Under the pieces are notes generated by a model. That model ran no database searches. It was not told the DNA's origin and was given only the letters and a program-made list of their open reading frames with translations. From Daucus carota subsp. sativus (taxonomy: Eukaryota > Streptophyta > Magnoliopsida > Apiales > Apiaceae): 64,000 bases of DNA. Of this stretch, positions 42,801 to 55,100 are shown piece after piece. The translations under genes were made by a program, and so were the position numbers. Location of the stretch: contig NC_030384.2 of the NCBI RefSeq assembly GCF_001625215.2, positions 29,128,527 to 29,192,526 on the forward strand, written 5' to 3'. The stretch's first letter is position 1, and every line of letters begins with the position of its first letter.

Positions 42801-43448
42801 TGCCTGCTTGGATACCGAAAATAAGTGCTTCTTTTCGTAATAAGCCGCTTCTATTTTTCTTGACCCGTTTGTGTAAAAAGTCGAGAAGCACTTATAAAAA
42901 GTTGGGAATGCTAGCTTTTCTTTCCGAAACACTTTAATCACTTATAAATCTTAACTTACTTCTCACTTTTATTTTAAATAAGAAGCACTTATTTCAAAAC
43001 TCAGTCAAACGGCCCTCAAGGCTGCTCGACTCGTCATGCTCAAATCTGCAAGCTCTGCTTTGTCAGAAATGAAGGAAAACTCAATACCATCAGTCCATCA
43101 CAATGTGTACAGTCAACTTTGTGGAAATAGAGCTGAAACTTAAATCACGTACAGACAAGCGCATGCTCTTTTCTTTTCAGATTTCAATAATAGTCCGTGA
43201 CCCGATTGATGAAGTGGGTATTTGGACCGGGATTTTAAGCCCGACTTTTGAAATTATAAGTTAAAAATATTTATTTGTATCATTGTGAAAAAATTATTTA
43301 TAAAAAACTAATAATACTAATTTTTGTTTCATAACTTCTACTTCTTTCGCAAATACCTTGATTATTTATAAGTTTTAACTTGCTTAACTTCTGCTTCACT
43401 TTTTTAAATTAAGTAAGAAGTACTTATTTTAAATTCACCCAAAAGGCA
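42801..43448. repeat. two copies of the CCGTTTGG inverted-repeat family
   Basis: 42801-43015 (TGCCTGCTTGGATACCG to GTCAAACGGCCC) and 43215-43448 (GGGTATTTGGACCGGG to CACCCAAAAGGC). Both have AAGTGCTTxTTxx and AAGAAGCACTTATTT in inverted order, as in the EP2 intron. Confidence 0.55.
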
Positions 43449-43461
43449 CAAAAGTATATTA

Positions 43462-43733
43462 CTCCCTATGTCCAATCAATTGTATACTTTTTCTTTTCAC
43501 CGCTCGACACGCATTATGGGGGGTTGTTATCTTATAAAATATAATTTTATAACTTATTTTTAAATTTCTTTTCTTTTGTATAAAAATATTAAAAAAATTG
43601 TATAAAAATATAAGTGTTATATTTTCATACAGAAAAAAAATTAAAAATAAGTTACAAAACTGTACTTTATTGGAGCATTAAAATCCGTGTCGTGTCTCCA
43701 TCTCCCGATATATACAATTGGCAGGAACGGAAG
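43462..43733. mobile_element. degraded Stowaway MITE
   Basis: Starts CTCCCTATGTCCAATCAATTG after TA; the right side has CAATTGGCAGGAACGGAAG. The arms match internally (ACACGCATTATG against AAATCCGTGTCG region). Confidence 0.5.
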
Positions 43734-43739
43734 AAATGC

Positions 43740-44750
43740 TGATATTTCCTCTTGACTAGATTACCTCTTCTTTTCCTGTTTTTTTAAATCCATTTTAACA
43801 CTATTTGACACGTATTTTAAAGTGTAGATAAATATATTTATAATTTTTTATAAAAATTCCAACATTAAACTTTTATTTGGAATAAATAATATTTAAACAA
43901 TTTATGAAATATATTTTTTCGGAGCATAAAAATGCGTACCAAATCCTTTATCCGAACATAAAAAATTGGAGAAAACGGAAGAAATATGTTAAGTAAAATT
44001 TTCAATGTGAACACAGAACATTATTATAGGACAAAGTTTCGTATTTTAGTATTTTTATATTTTGGACTTATAAACGAATTGTTTGATTTGGATCAACACA
44101 ATTCAAAAATAGTTTCGTAGATAACTGAATCGGCTCTTTGGTCTTTATCAGAGTTAATGACCTTCCTCGGTGTTTATAGAGAAATTTGTTAATTACAAAA
44201 ATGAGATTCGTGATCGGAATCAATATTTGTGATGATAATTTTGCTGAAAGAGTGTGTTGGTTGCGTTTAGGGGTGACTGAGATCAAAGAGATCATAAGTT
44301 GCTTCATGTCTCTCAATTTCGATCCCTTTAGCGTGTCTTCGTATCCTATAATTAATAATAATTATAATTTATATTTTATTTGCTTAGATATTTTCCTTTA
44401 ATTTTTTTTTAAATATAATCAACAAATAATACACTTTTAATTATTTGGTCTATATCTCATCGAGTACACATATAAAGCCAAGGTGGTCTTGAATCTTCTC
44501 ATACGAAAATTGTGGGATAAAAGTACCTTTATATTCGTTTTTCTACTCTTCTTTTATATACCTTTCAAGTTGTCAAAAGGGCAGAACTGCCAATATTTAG
44601 AAGTTAGAAGGGTCTAATCTATCAAATTCTGAAGTTCAGTGACTAGTCGATAACATTGTATAAGCTAATACAAGCACAAATGGGCTGGGCTATATAGCCT
44701 ACAAACAAGTTGGGTACGGGCTTTCAAATATAATAAACTGGATTGGGCTG
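43740..44750. other. intergenic upstream of DPMS3, no gene recognised
   Basis: AT-rich. Opposed frames of 71-82 codons at 44068-44401 overlap each other and show no domain. Confidence 0.45.
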
Positions 44751-44799
44751 AAACAAAGGTAATAACAAGAGACACAAAGTCAGGTCCATCTCCGGCGAT

Positions 44800-44841
44800 T
44801 TATACGGCGCTGACGAACGGCGGCGATCTCCGTAACTTCAG
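44800..44841 (+). promoter_or_regulatory. probable 5' UTR exon of DPMS3
   Basis: GC-rich GGCGATTTATACGGCGCTGAC... ending CTTCAG then GTTCGT, a plausible splice donor. An acceptor TTGGCAG lies five bases before the DPMS3 ATG. A leader intron is inferred. Confidence 0.45.
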
Positions 44842-45004
44842 GTTCGTCTTTCTCTAATTTGTTCTGCCAATTGAGTTGTTATTGTTGCAGCTGCTGCTTT
44901 TAGGTTCAAATTGAGTTCAGATCGGGTCGGGTCGGGTTGAGAGTGAATTTGGGTTTCAGAAATAAGGGTTTCTAAAATTTTGATTTAATTAAAGCTGCCA
45001 TGGA

Positions 45005-45146
45005 TACAGTACAATAGGATCTCGATAAATGAATTAATTCGTCAAATAAATAATTTTCCGGTCTCAAGTACATAGTATTTTTAATCTCGATAAATGAATA
45101 AAATTTTCCAATCCCTGGTGTATTTATTTATCAAGGTTTTACTGTA
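45005..45146. mobile_element. MITE with TACAGTA ends, 142 bp
   Basis: TACAGTACAATAGGATCTCG at the left; complement of the right end TACAGTAAAACCTTGATAAAT. ATCTCGATAAATGAAT also repeats inside. It lies in the inferred leader intron of DPMS3. Confidence 0.6.
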
Positions 45147-45250
45147 TATGTGTCTTAATCTGTTACTCGCTTGTGAAGTGATCATTCAGTAGAATTTATA
45201 TGTCGAAAAATATTTGAATTTTAATGATGTTCTTTCACTTGGCAGATACA

Positions 45251-46229
45251 ATGAAGCATATTGTGAAAATTATGTCATTGTTGGTAGTGATGTTAGCCGT
45301 CTGGGTGGGATTATTGCAGGCGTCGATTGTTCCACATAGTTATACTTGGTTGGTGAGCTAACCGCTTTATATAAGCCATTCGGAACATCTGTGTTTGTTT
45401 GCTTTTTTTCTTTTTCAGTTATTTCTTCGGATATGGTTTAACAATTTACAATGGCTTGTGTTATATTTCCCAGCTACCAATATACTCTATAGTGTCACTG
45501 GGATGCTATGGTCTGTTAATGGTTGGAGTCGGTCTAATGCAGTTTCCAACTTGTCCGCAAGAGTCCGTCTTGTTACAGAAGGTATCCCTCCTTACATTTT
45601 ATCTGCACATTAACTGTGATACTCCCTCCGTCCAATTCGTTTTGTCCATCAATCATAACTCACGTTTTTACCAATTTACTAAAAATATATTTATTTTTTT
45701 ATAAAATCTACACTCAGATAATACCATAGTTGTGCAATCTTAACATATTTTGAGCTTAATTTACCTTTAATATTGAATGTTGATAATTTTTTGGGAGAAG
45801 TAAAATAGGAATAATGGTGAAAATGAATGGGACGGAGGGAGTCTTAGACAGATGAACCCCTAAAACTTAATTTCTCTGTTTTTTTTTTCATGATCTCTAA
45901 GACAAGCTTGATGTGTACTAAATTAACAACTAAAGTTTTAATTGTTTTTTTCCTCTTGTGTTCGCACAGAAAATTTCATAATATTCACGCATTTATAAAC
46001 ATCACACTTTCAATTTATGAGGAATTATGTGGAGTCCTGGTTTCAACCTTTGTGCATAGGAAAGCGAAAAGCCCACACTAGTGTGATCTTTGTATATTAT
46101 ATATTTATAATGCTATAGTAATGATTTGGTTCTTTCCTAAGGAGTTGCCTTTAACTGGTTTTTGTTTAGGACATAGCTGAGGCGAAGGAATTCCTGAAGA
46201 AACAAGGGGTAGATGTGAGTTCTGACTGA
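45251..46229 (+). CDS. DPMS3: dolichol-phosphate mannosyltransferase subunit 3
   Basis: Three exons: 45251-45352, 45474-45581, 46170-46229, all phase 0 with GT/AG borders, giving 89 residues. The protein starts MKHIVKIM and has two membrane spans (about 5-25 and 33-56; LGCYGLLMVGVGLMQFPTCP is the family core). It ends in a cytosolic helix with DIAEAKEFLKKQGVDVSSD. In plants DPMS3 anchors the catalytic DPMS1 at the ER membrane to make dolichol-phosphate-mannose for N-glycans, GPI anchors and O-mannosylation. Length and exon pattern match the plant family. Intron 2 carries a Stowaway. A 5' UTR intron is likely. Confidence 0.96.
45622..45841. mobile_element. Stowaway MITE in DPMS3 intron 2, 220 bp
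   Basis: CTCCCTCCGTCCAATTCGTTT start, ATGGGACGGAGGGAG end; TA at the left, TC at the right by mutation. Confidence 0.85.
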
Positions 46230-46690
46230 CTAGGATTACTATCATTCGTTCTGGAAGCAACAAAGTTCACAACTCAATTACAAATTATGGTGATTTCGAC
46301 TTCTGATTGCATTGTTTTCTCCCACTGCCAGAATTCACATATTAATTAAGGAATGTTGATTGACAATTGACATGTATCAAATTGATTTGCATTGTTTCAC
46401 TAGTTGCTTTTTTCTTGCCTTGTTTGTGAAACAATTGTATGCAAAGAAGCAGAATTTTAATGTGTATACGGTGGCACCATCTAAAAATCTTTTTTTTTTT
46501 TTTTTTATCAAAATATATTCTTCGATGATCAAACCTCTTGTTTTAGGTATATGCTGCAATTATAAGATTACAAGACAACTCATAAATCAGAATCATTTAA
46601 TACTTTATAATTAAAACATGTTGCCTTAACTCCAGTATATTTGCATAAAGCAGGACATTACATTGTTGTTAAGCTATACCCCCAGATGGA

Positions 46691-47023
46691 TCAATGTATT
46701 GGTCCATCTAATGCATCTACATCAACCTCAGGAATATTTGCTAGGCCCAAGGCATATTTTTTTTCCAAGAGCCCAAATATACTCTTGATTTTAGCAACTT
46801 CTGCAAGAGGACCAATCCCCAGAAATGGTGGAAATGGTTTCAACCATCCATGTGTAAGCCACCATACTTTAAACCACCACAAAGGAGGTGGTGGTAACAA
46901 GATCTTGCTTCCATCCATAATTCCGTCCTCCTTCACTGAAATGTGTCGCACACCTTCAGTAATTCCGAGGTTCGCTACCAAAAAGATGACCATCACAAAC
47001 AATGACTTGGTAAGTTTCTCCAT
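46691..47023 (-). CDS. hypothetical small secreted protein
   Basis: 110 codons. The N-terminus MEKLTKSLFVMVIFLVANLG is a convincing signal peptide with likely cleavage near residue 24. The mature part starts acidic/basic (VRHISVKEDG), has LLPPPPLWWFKVWW and KPFPPFLGIGP, and ends DVDALDGPIH. No cysteines remain after the signal, so it is not a defensin, LTP or similar. It lies 3' of DPMS3 on the opposite strand. A TATA-like TATAATATAAA touches the ATG, too near to serve it. I do not recognise a family. Confidence 0.4.
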   Translation of the reverse strand: MEKLTKSLFVMVIFLVANLGITEGVRHISVKEDGIMDGSKILLPPPPLWWFKVWWLTHGWLKPFPPFLGIGPLAEVAKIKSIFGLLEKKYALGLANIPEVDVDALDGPIH

Positions 47024-47289
47024 TTTTATATTATATGCAGAGCGTTACCAGTTTTTTGCCTCTCTGTGTTCGTATATGAATTTGTATTGTTTTACTTTGC
47101 ATGATATTTGTGTCTGAGACTCCCCATTTTATAGTGCAGCTCGAGTGTCTAATATGAACATGTTAAATTTTAGTTTAGCTAGTCGTCATTAATGGAAATT
47201 GGTAATTGATGCAACTTCTGGTTAAGTTTATAGTGTGCATTTAATTTCCCAGTATTCCCCAACTGCAGTTTCTAAACATGTATTTGTTA

Positions 47290-47535
47290 CTCCCTCCGTT
47301 TCAAATTATGACTGTCTGTGGTCAAATTGACCCAATTTTGACTGGACTTAAAAAATTACTCGTGTATAACTTTAAGAATCTGAAAAATATATTTTGAAGT
47401 AGATTATGTAAATATTTTAATAAGATAATTTTAAATTTATTTTTTAATTACATAATATTTGTTAATTTCAGTCAAAGTTGGGTCAGTTTGACCACATAAA
47501 GTCAAAACAAGATAAGTAATATGAAATGGAGGAAG
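47290..47535. mobile_element. Stowaway MITE, 246 bp
   Basis: CTCCCTCCGTTTCAAATTATG start, ATATGAAATGGAGGAAG end, TA on both sides; inner arms GGTCAAATTGACCCAA and TTGGGTCAGTTTGACC. Confidence 0.88.
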
Positions 47536-47539
47536 TAGA

Positions 47540-49475
47540 TAGGTGGTTGAGAAGTTTTTGTTGTACTCCCCAGTCCCCACTATCTTTGATATTTTTGTTT
47601 TTAGAAAAATATTGTTTTCCGTTGGAAACTATGTAGATGTTTTGTATTTGCTGTGAGGACTTAATGGTTATGACTTATTAGTCTGATAACATTAAATGAA
47701 TGGTTAATTTGGAATGCATCGCTTAACTGATTGGTAATTGTCCGTTGAGCTTGCTTGAAAAGTCAGACTTGGTAATAATTGTCATCAAGTTCAGTTTGAA
47801 ACTTTTATTTCCTTCATAGAGTTTTCCTTACTTAAGTTTATAGTGTTTCCATGTGAGCTTGAAATTGACTTCCCATATAATCGACTATGAAATCATGGCA
47901 CAAGTATAATACTGGTTTTACTATAACTGTAAGCAGAGAGAATAAGTAAACATGTCCTTTGTTGATATCCAGCTCTGTAATGATTTTATAGTTTCAAATG
48001 AATGCCATTCAGCAGCAGTCTAAAAATTTGTTAAACAGAACTTCTAAGATATTAAGAGTATTAAAATATGCTTAGATATTGGGTACTGCTGTAATGCTTT
48101 CAATTTATTCAATTTGTGATACAACAATTAAAGATCAATAACCTAGGTTAGAGTTACTAAATTTAACTAGGTATAATTGTTTAGGCAGCGACCCAGGGTG
48201 TTGAAAAGCAGAGATAGCAGAATTTGCATAACGCTTTGGCAGAGTCGAGAGAAAAGCCCTCTAAGACACTGATGGGGTGTAAGCTTATACGGCATTGTAG
48301 TCGTGTTTGATAATTAGATATCATGGATTCAAGATAAAGTTTGTAGTAGAAACATTTAGGTGGTGATTGCGAACTACATAATTCAAGGAAAACCTATTGT
48401 AGCACACTTTTTTTTCTGGTCAGGATATTATAGCAAACTTGAACAAGCGCTGTTTATATAACATTAGTACTTATCCCAAATCTTCATATGATGGCCACTT
48501 TACTGGATTTGTCATTTTCATGTCAAGAAGAGATAATGGATGTACTGGAGCTCTCACGAACAGACTAAACTCTTGCCTTTGATTAACTCTTCTGCCCCCT
48601 AAGAAACACTTGATGTTGCAACTCCATTAATCACTTGGTACATTATGGACAGAATATATCTGTAATTCTTTCTGGATTCATGATGTATACCTTGTTAGCT
48701 TCTTAAATGCATACCAAGAGGCTGCTAATTGCTACAAGTATGAGGTCTGGATCGTGTATCTTGTCAAATGCAAAGCCATAAGTTGCAGGAGGTATCATGC
48801 CAGATATTTGGAGATGACAACACCAATAATGCTGCCTGTAGTAGGAACTTTTCCTTCCTCCCCAATTTTTCGAGTCTTCTTCTTGTGTTTCGGCTTTGGG
48901 GTGCCCGATTTTTGAAAAGGTTCGGAGTTTTTTAACCTTGGTGTTGCTTGCTAGACACAGCATGGCACCATCATTCTGCTCAACACTTTAATCGTGTATA
49001 AGTTTTCTGCAGTTCTCTGCAACTTCTTATTTTGCTGCATCTACTGTGAATCAGTTAACTTGATAACCTGGAAAATTGACGTACTTAAATTGTTGCACCA
49101 TCACACCATGCTTATGAAGTAACTGTTATATATTTGATAAACTCGAAGCTTGACGGGGAATCTATTTTTTTTGTACAGACAAGCTTGTTAGCTCACAAAT
49201 TAACATTTGTTGCTAATGATTTAATTATTTTTAAAATCTCATTGTAAGAATCAAATTCCGTGTTCTAAAAATCATGTGCTAAAGGAACTCTTTAAGAGAT
49301 TAAATCAGTAAAAGATTGACTGAAACAGGGTACCCTCAGCGTTCTTTCATTACATCACTTTGTTTATTTCCAATACCCTGCACAATAGAACTATTCAAAG
49401 TCTTCTCTTTCTTAGGACATATTTTGAGAATTTGTAGCAGAAATCAGACAGTACCAAAATTAAAATAGACTCACA
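47540..49475. other. intergenic, no gene recognised
   Basis: No domain-bearing frame. An 86-codon minus frame at 48703-48963 has no recognisable motif and was not called. No terminal repeats were seen. Confidence 0.45.
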
Positions 49476-49481
49476 CAATCA

Positions 49482-49802
49482 CCGTCATTTGAGAACTTTC
49501 TTAAAATAAGAACCGTGAGAACTTTTTTAATTTATCAAAATCTCATTCATTTGAAGGGCCCCGCCAGGGCACCTTCACAAAAAATGTATATCATTAAGGT
49601 CTTCACCTAGCTAGCCGGAAAAAAAAAATCACTGATGATGTGGCAGTGGATTTTTTTTTTTGACTAGCTAGGGAGAGACTAGTTTTATATACATTTTTTA
49701 TATTGGGTACCCACTAGTTTGATGTTTAGATTAGTCAAAATATGATAAATTAATGAAGTTCTTACAGTTCTCATATTAAGAAGTTCTCACTGGAGTAACC
49801 CT
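49482..49802. repeat. imperfect palindromic element, about 320 bp
   Basis: TTTGAGAACTTTCTTAAAATAAGAACCGTGAGAAC at the left (as spaced motifs GAGAACTT, AAGAACCGTGAGAAC); the right complement has GTGAGAACTTCTTA, GAGAACTGTAAGAAC. The centre has CTAGCTAG inverted pairs around A/T runs. MITE-like; no target duplication found. Confidence 0.45.
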
Positions 49803-50475
49803 CTATATATATATATGGAGTCCAAAAACTGGAACTTGAAATAAGGAATTGTAGTTGCATATATGGTTGTATATGCAACCACCGTATTTTTGGAAAATAT
49901 TTTCAAAAAGATAGTATTTTTGAAAATATTTTAGAGAAGGTAGTACTTTTGAAAATAAGATTGGAGAAAGTAGTATTTTTGAAAATAAGATTGAAAAAAC
50001 AGGATACAAGATAATTCCCCTAAAATATTTATATTAATATTTGAGATGAAAATACTTTATATATTATATTAAAAATTTATAATATATATTAATTTTGACA
50101 GAATAATTTAATTTAAAAATTAATTTTGACCAAAATTTTTATTAATTTTAAGGACTTGGTTTTATGAGCCAACTGATTATAAAATTTCTCCCATAGTGAT
50201 TACTTTAATATTATGAGAAAGGAATAAAAATTTGGTTTTACTTTAAATTATTTATCCATTCTTCATGTATTAATTGTACTAGCATATTATCCACTGTATA
50301 TTATATATATTAATATTAATATAATGTGTCAATCTTGAAATCATTATTCTTAGGATTTTGATTTAAAAAACCATAAATAGATCTTCGATTAATAAAATAT
50401 AATATTTCATCAAAATAAATTTCTTAAAATTAATCATCACACTATTAATTTGTAATTTCATCTGAAATTAATATA
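49803..50475. other. intergenic, no gene recognised
   Basis: AT-rich, with a run of GAAAATA(A/T) GTATTTTTGAAAATA repeats at 49890-49995. Nothing coding was seen. Confidence 0.45.
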
Positions 50476-50764
50476 CTTATATAAAGGAGAAGCGAGGGGT
50501 GTGTAGTTGGCGCCTCTCACATCGCTCCGTTCTATTTTTCTAATTTTCTGGAATTTTTGGATGAAAAATATCAAAAATTAGAACTATCCTTTTTAGTTTC
50601 AGATATATTAGAAGCAAATTTCAGAATCTGATTTTGTTTCAGTTATTTATGGAATATAGCAGCTTGGAAGTTTTAATCTAATTTTGTTTCTATATTTCAG
50701 AATCTGATTTTGTTTCTGTTATTTATGGAATATAGTAGCTTGAAAGTTTTAATCTGATTTTGTT
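50476..50764 (+). mobile_element. Helitron 5' fragment
   Basis: Begins ACTTATATAAAGGAGAAGCG like the minus-strand copy at 18497 and runs about 290 bp of Helitron interior, including an internal duplication around TTCAGAATCTGATTTTG. It then passes straight into another Helitron start. Confidence 0.7.
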
Positions 50765-51955
50765 TCTATATAAAGGAGAAGCGAGGGGCATGTAGGTGGC
50801 GCCTCTCACATCGCTCCGTTCTATTTTTCTGATTTTCTGGAATTTTTGGATGAAAAATATCAAAAATTAGAACTACCTTTTTTAGTTTCGGATATATTAT
50901 TAGAACTACCTTTTTTAGTTTCGGATATATTAGAAGCAAATTTCAGAATATGATTTTGTTTCAGATTATTTATGGAATATAGCAGCCTGAAAGTTTTAAT
51001 CTGATTTTGTTTCAGATTATTTAATTATGGGAAACAGTAGCACACAAGTCTCTCCGCATCTATAAATACCCCTATAGGTTGTAGGGTTTTGGATCATCTA
51101 AACACAACCTCCTCTCTCTCAATACCACAACCCTACCTCTCTCTGGTGATAGTTCTCTTGCTCGATTTCTAACTTGATGGTGTCGTTCTTCTGCAACGAT
51201 AAGTGAAGGTTGTTTATATGGTATTAAAAAAATAAAGGTTGTTGCAAGCAAAGTTAGTTATAGACCGCTATGTGGGAGTCGACAATCCAAACACGGGAGA
51301 AGAATATAGTCTTGACATGATATTGATGGATGATATCAATAAATTAACTATTAGTGATGTATGTTTGTTGGTTATTCTTTTATAATATTTGTTTTGTTCA
51401 TCGGACATGTTTGTTGTTGTTAATTTTTATATGATTTATTTTGTACACGGAAAAAAATTATTCATGCATTATCTGTTTGCTCCGTTCAAGCAACTTTTAA
51501 GTGAAGACTATTCATACGGTATTAAAAAATAAAGGTTGTTACAAGTAAGAGTAGTTATAGATCGCTATCTCACGGATTTAAGTTAGATGTTTTTGTGCAC
51601 AATCAATTCAAAATAACTGGAGGAATGTGGCAATGTAAGAATATGATTACTTTTCAAAAAAAAAATAACACAAATAGAATTAAGATTCGTCGTGCTTTAA
51701 ATTGTTAATTATGTGTAGAAATTTATTTTCATTTTTCCAGCATGAATTATCGTCCAATTTTGCAATTTTATATATTAGTATTGGTATTACATCAAGATTT
51801 TATAAAATAAAATTTATTTTACCTACAAATATTAATTTTTAATAATTAATATACTTTTTATAAACAGCCACAAAATTATTGCATTCTACAAATATTAATA
51901 TTAAATCATTAATATAATTTTTACAGGCCGCCGCTACGCGCGGTTTCTCAACTAA
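50765..51955 (+). mobile_element. non-autonomous Helitron, 1191 bp
   Basis: Start TCTATATAAAGGAGAAGCGA; end CCGCCGCTACGCGCGG, eight bases, then CTAA followed by T (fits CTRR). Collinear with 21533-22796. No Rep/helicase. It lies about 220 bp upstream of the FAX3 start. Confidence 0.8.
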
Positions 51956-52177
51956 TTTATAGCTAAATAACTTTGATCTTAATATCGGGATATGCCCTCT
52001 ACATTTCATTTAAAATATATATTTAAATTTCTTAAAATCTGCAATTACCCTAAAATAAATTTCGAGACCATCCTCCTCTGCATCCTCGAGGGTGAAAAGC
52101 TGCTGCAGCTGAATCGAAATTTTCTTGCTTTCACCGATTAATTCATATACTCCTCTGAGCATTTTTGAGCTGGGAAA

Positions 52178-55100
52178 ATGAGCATGAGCAGTCTATTGCA
52201 CCCATTTACAATCACAAACCCTAACCCTAGCTTCCCCAACACCACCACCAGTAGAGTGGTGGCTGTGCCGCCGCCGTGTTTGCACTTGAGATGCTCACAA
52301 GCTCCTTATAAGCTCCCTTTATGCCGGCCCTTTTCCTCAAAACGCTTCCTTTCTCCTCTTTTGGCTGCTTCTCATCAAGAATCGGTTAGCCCATTTCTTG
52401 ATTTTATGTATTATTGTATGTGTGTGCTTGGTTTTTGATTTTGCATAATTTTGTTATGTGTGTTTTTGTATGTGCAGTAGCTAGAATTAGTAGTTGAGTT
52501 TTGGTTGCTGGAATTACTATGGTTATAGGTTGCTTCACTAAGACAAGTAGGAATGGTTTTTCCCCCCTTAATTTTGTGTTTTTTGATTGGGTATGTGTAA
52601 CATCCCACACCGTTAGTATAAGCTGGTTTGGGGCACTGCCCATAACTGACATGTATACCTGACCCAACAACCTACCACAGGTCGGTCCAAAAAGTGTTAG
52701 CAATTTGATATACATTAGTTGTTGACTTGTCAAAAATGGCCAAAACCTTCTTATTTATGATTTAGATTTTTACACATCCATGTCTTGGGTTAGGCTCGAT
52801 GGGTTGACCTTGTGTTATGAAGAATCAGGGTGGGGGTACTTACAAATGTTTTAATGAAGTGTGTGATGCAGTGTGCGATTGTGTTTGAGTTATGGTGCAG
52901 TATGTCGTTGTCTTTGAATTTGTATTACTGAAGTTTGAGGAAGATGGTATTTTTAATGTTTTCAAGGTATATTGTTACTTGTGATTTATAATGATTTATT
53001 GTGATGGGATGTTGGTATGTGCTTTTAAGCGGTGTGTGTATTTTTTGGTAAGTGAAGCTCTTTTAGGCATTGTAAGGAGAGTGAGCCGCTTTTGGACCAC
53101 TTTGTTGATATTTAATAGATATATAAAATTGAAAGAAAAGATTATTCTGGAAGACAGCATTTGACTATATGACTGGCATGTTCAATTTGGATGTTGGTTT
53201 TCCTTTAGCAATCTGTTTAGTGTGATTGGACGTATGTATTAAAACAGAACCCTTCAGAAGCTGAAGACTCCAAGGAGAAAAGTGGTGTCAATGAGGAGGC
53301 TAATGAATCGGAGGAAGCCTGGAAGCAGACGTTAGCCTTGTTTAAGGAGAAAGCATTAGTGATGCAGAGTGTTTCACAAGAAGCATATGAACAGTATTCT
53401 AAGAAAGCAGCAGTTGTTTTCAAAGAAGCTTCTGAGCAGTTAAAGATTCAAGCAGAAAAGGCAAAGCAAGATTTAAGTGTGATTGCCAAGGAAGTAAGTG
53501 AAGAGGGTAAAGAATATCTGTCCAAAGCTGCTGAGAATCCTTCAGTAAAAGATGTCGTAGAAACATTTGCTTCTTCAACTGAGGATTTGGATGAAATTTC
53601 AGAAGTACGTGACTTTTATCTTGGAATACCATATGGTACGCACAAAATATCTCATATTCAAATTTTAAAACCTGCTGCAATTTTGTATTGTTTTTTGTCC
53701 TCTTCAGGTGTGCAATCTGATTGCTGTAAGTTTAAGTATTATAGTTGTCTATTTTCAGCTGATACTATGAGGTTTTAATAATCTGTTGCAACTTTATTTG
53801 ATAAAGTAATTAGTAATATGAGGTCCCATTGGCCTTTATCCTTTAAGTTGACGTATTATAATTTATAACTGTCTATATTTCAGCAGATATTTTTAAGTTT
53901 TTATGATCATTTGCAACTTCACTTTATTTACAATTAGAGGCCGTTTGGAAACATGCATTTCATTTCAAATGATGGATTTCAAATGACTGAATTTGAACTG
54001 TCATTTCAAATTTTCAGATTTATACTAATATTTGAATGGGTGGATTTTAAATGAAACCCAAATTCCCAAACAAGTTATTTGATCAAATCCAGAATTTCAA
54101 ATGAAATCCAGGTTCCCAAACAGGCCATTGATAAAGTTATATATATAGTAGCATAGGCGTTCATCGTCCATTGCTTTTATTTTGCAGGACTGCTACTTTC
54201 TGTTGGTGGTTTTCTTTCATTCATGGTTACTGGTAGCATTCCTGCCATTAGGTTCGGGATTATCCTTGGAGGTGCTCTTTTGGCATTGAGTATTTCAAGT
54301 TTTCAATCTTGGAAAAGAGGAGAATCTTCATCTACAGCCTTGAAAGGACAAGCAGGTCAGTGTTGACTCAATATTAGACATGCTATCTACTAATTTATAT
54401 CAAATTGTTGACTTGGAATTGGTATTGTGTAAAGATTTATAAGATTTTTTAACATCCATGTGCAATATCCTAGCATGCTTGTAACTTCTATGCAGATATA
54501 TCATAAGAACAATAACCAACACATTTGTACTATAATGATATCGTGGGCCACTTAAAGTTATGCCTTTTCTTTTTAATGTTTTACAGTAATGAGTTAAACT
54601 GTATTGAGCACTCTCTGTATGATTTTGTTCAACTTATGCTATACATATATAATATAATATAATTAAAAGATATTGCACTGATATAATGAAAAGAAATTGC
54701 ACCAATATCTTGTGTAAACAATTACTCTTCCTTGAACAAAAGTTTATAGGCTATATATAGAGTCAGAGACAGAGAAGTGAACTATGGGAGAACTGGAAAG
54801 CAAGGAACTTTGTTTATTCACAAGAGAGTATTATACTAAAGCATATTTATTAATATCTGTGCATGTCGCATGACTCGCATCAGCTATTTTAATAAGGTAG
54901 GAAATAAACATAATTATGTTTAAAATTTTAAAATTGAACAAGAAGTATGACGTAAGAGGACATGGATCAATTGAGTCGATTTACTGATACTAGTGTAGCA
55001 CAGATATGTAGAGAAGTATTAATAAACTAGCGATGCACACAAAGCTATAAGTTCGACATGTATCGAGATAAAGAAATTAAGCAGTCAATTATATTTAAAG

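Noticed and set aside
46641..47117. 158-codon plus-strand frame
   Set aside because: It mirrors the minus-strand frame with the signal peptide and has no motif of its own. At most one of the two is real, and neither is certain.
48703..48963. 86-codon minus frame; a second minus frame here ends VPTTGSIIGVVISKYLA
   Set aside because: No recognised domain, no clear start for the second frame, and no conserved neighbour. Too little support to call a gene.
52600..52690. TGTAACATCCCACACCG motif, also near 35395
   Set aside because: It looks like the end of some repeat, but no second terminus or duplication could be found in either place.
52404..52733. 109-codon minus frame
   Set aside because: It lies antisense in FAX3 intron 1 and has low-complexity content.
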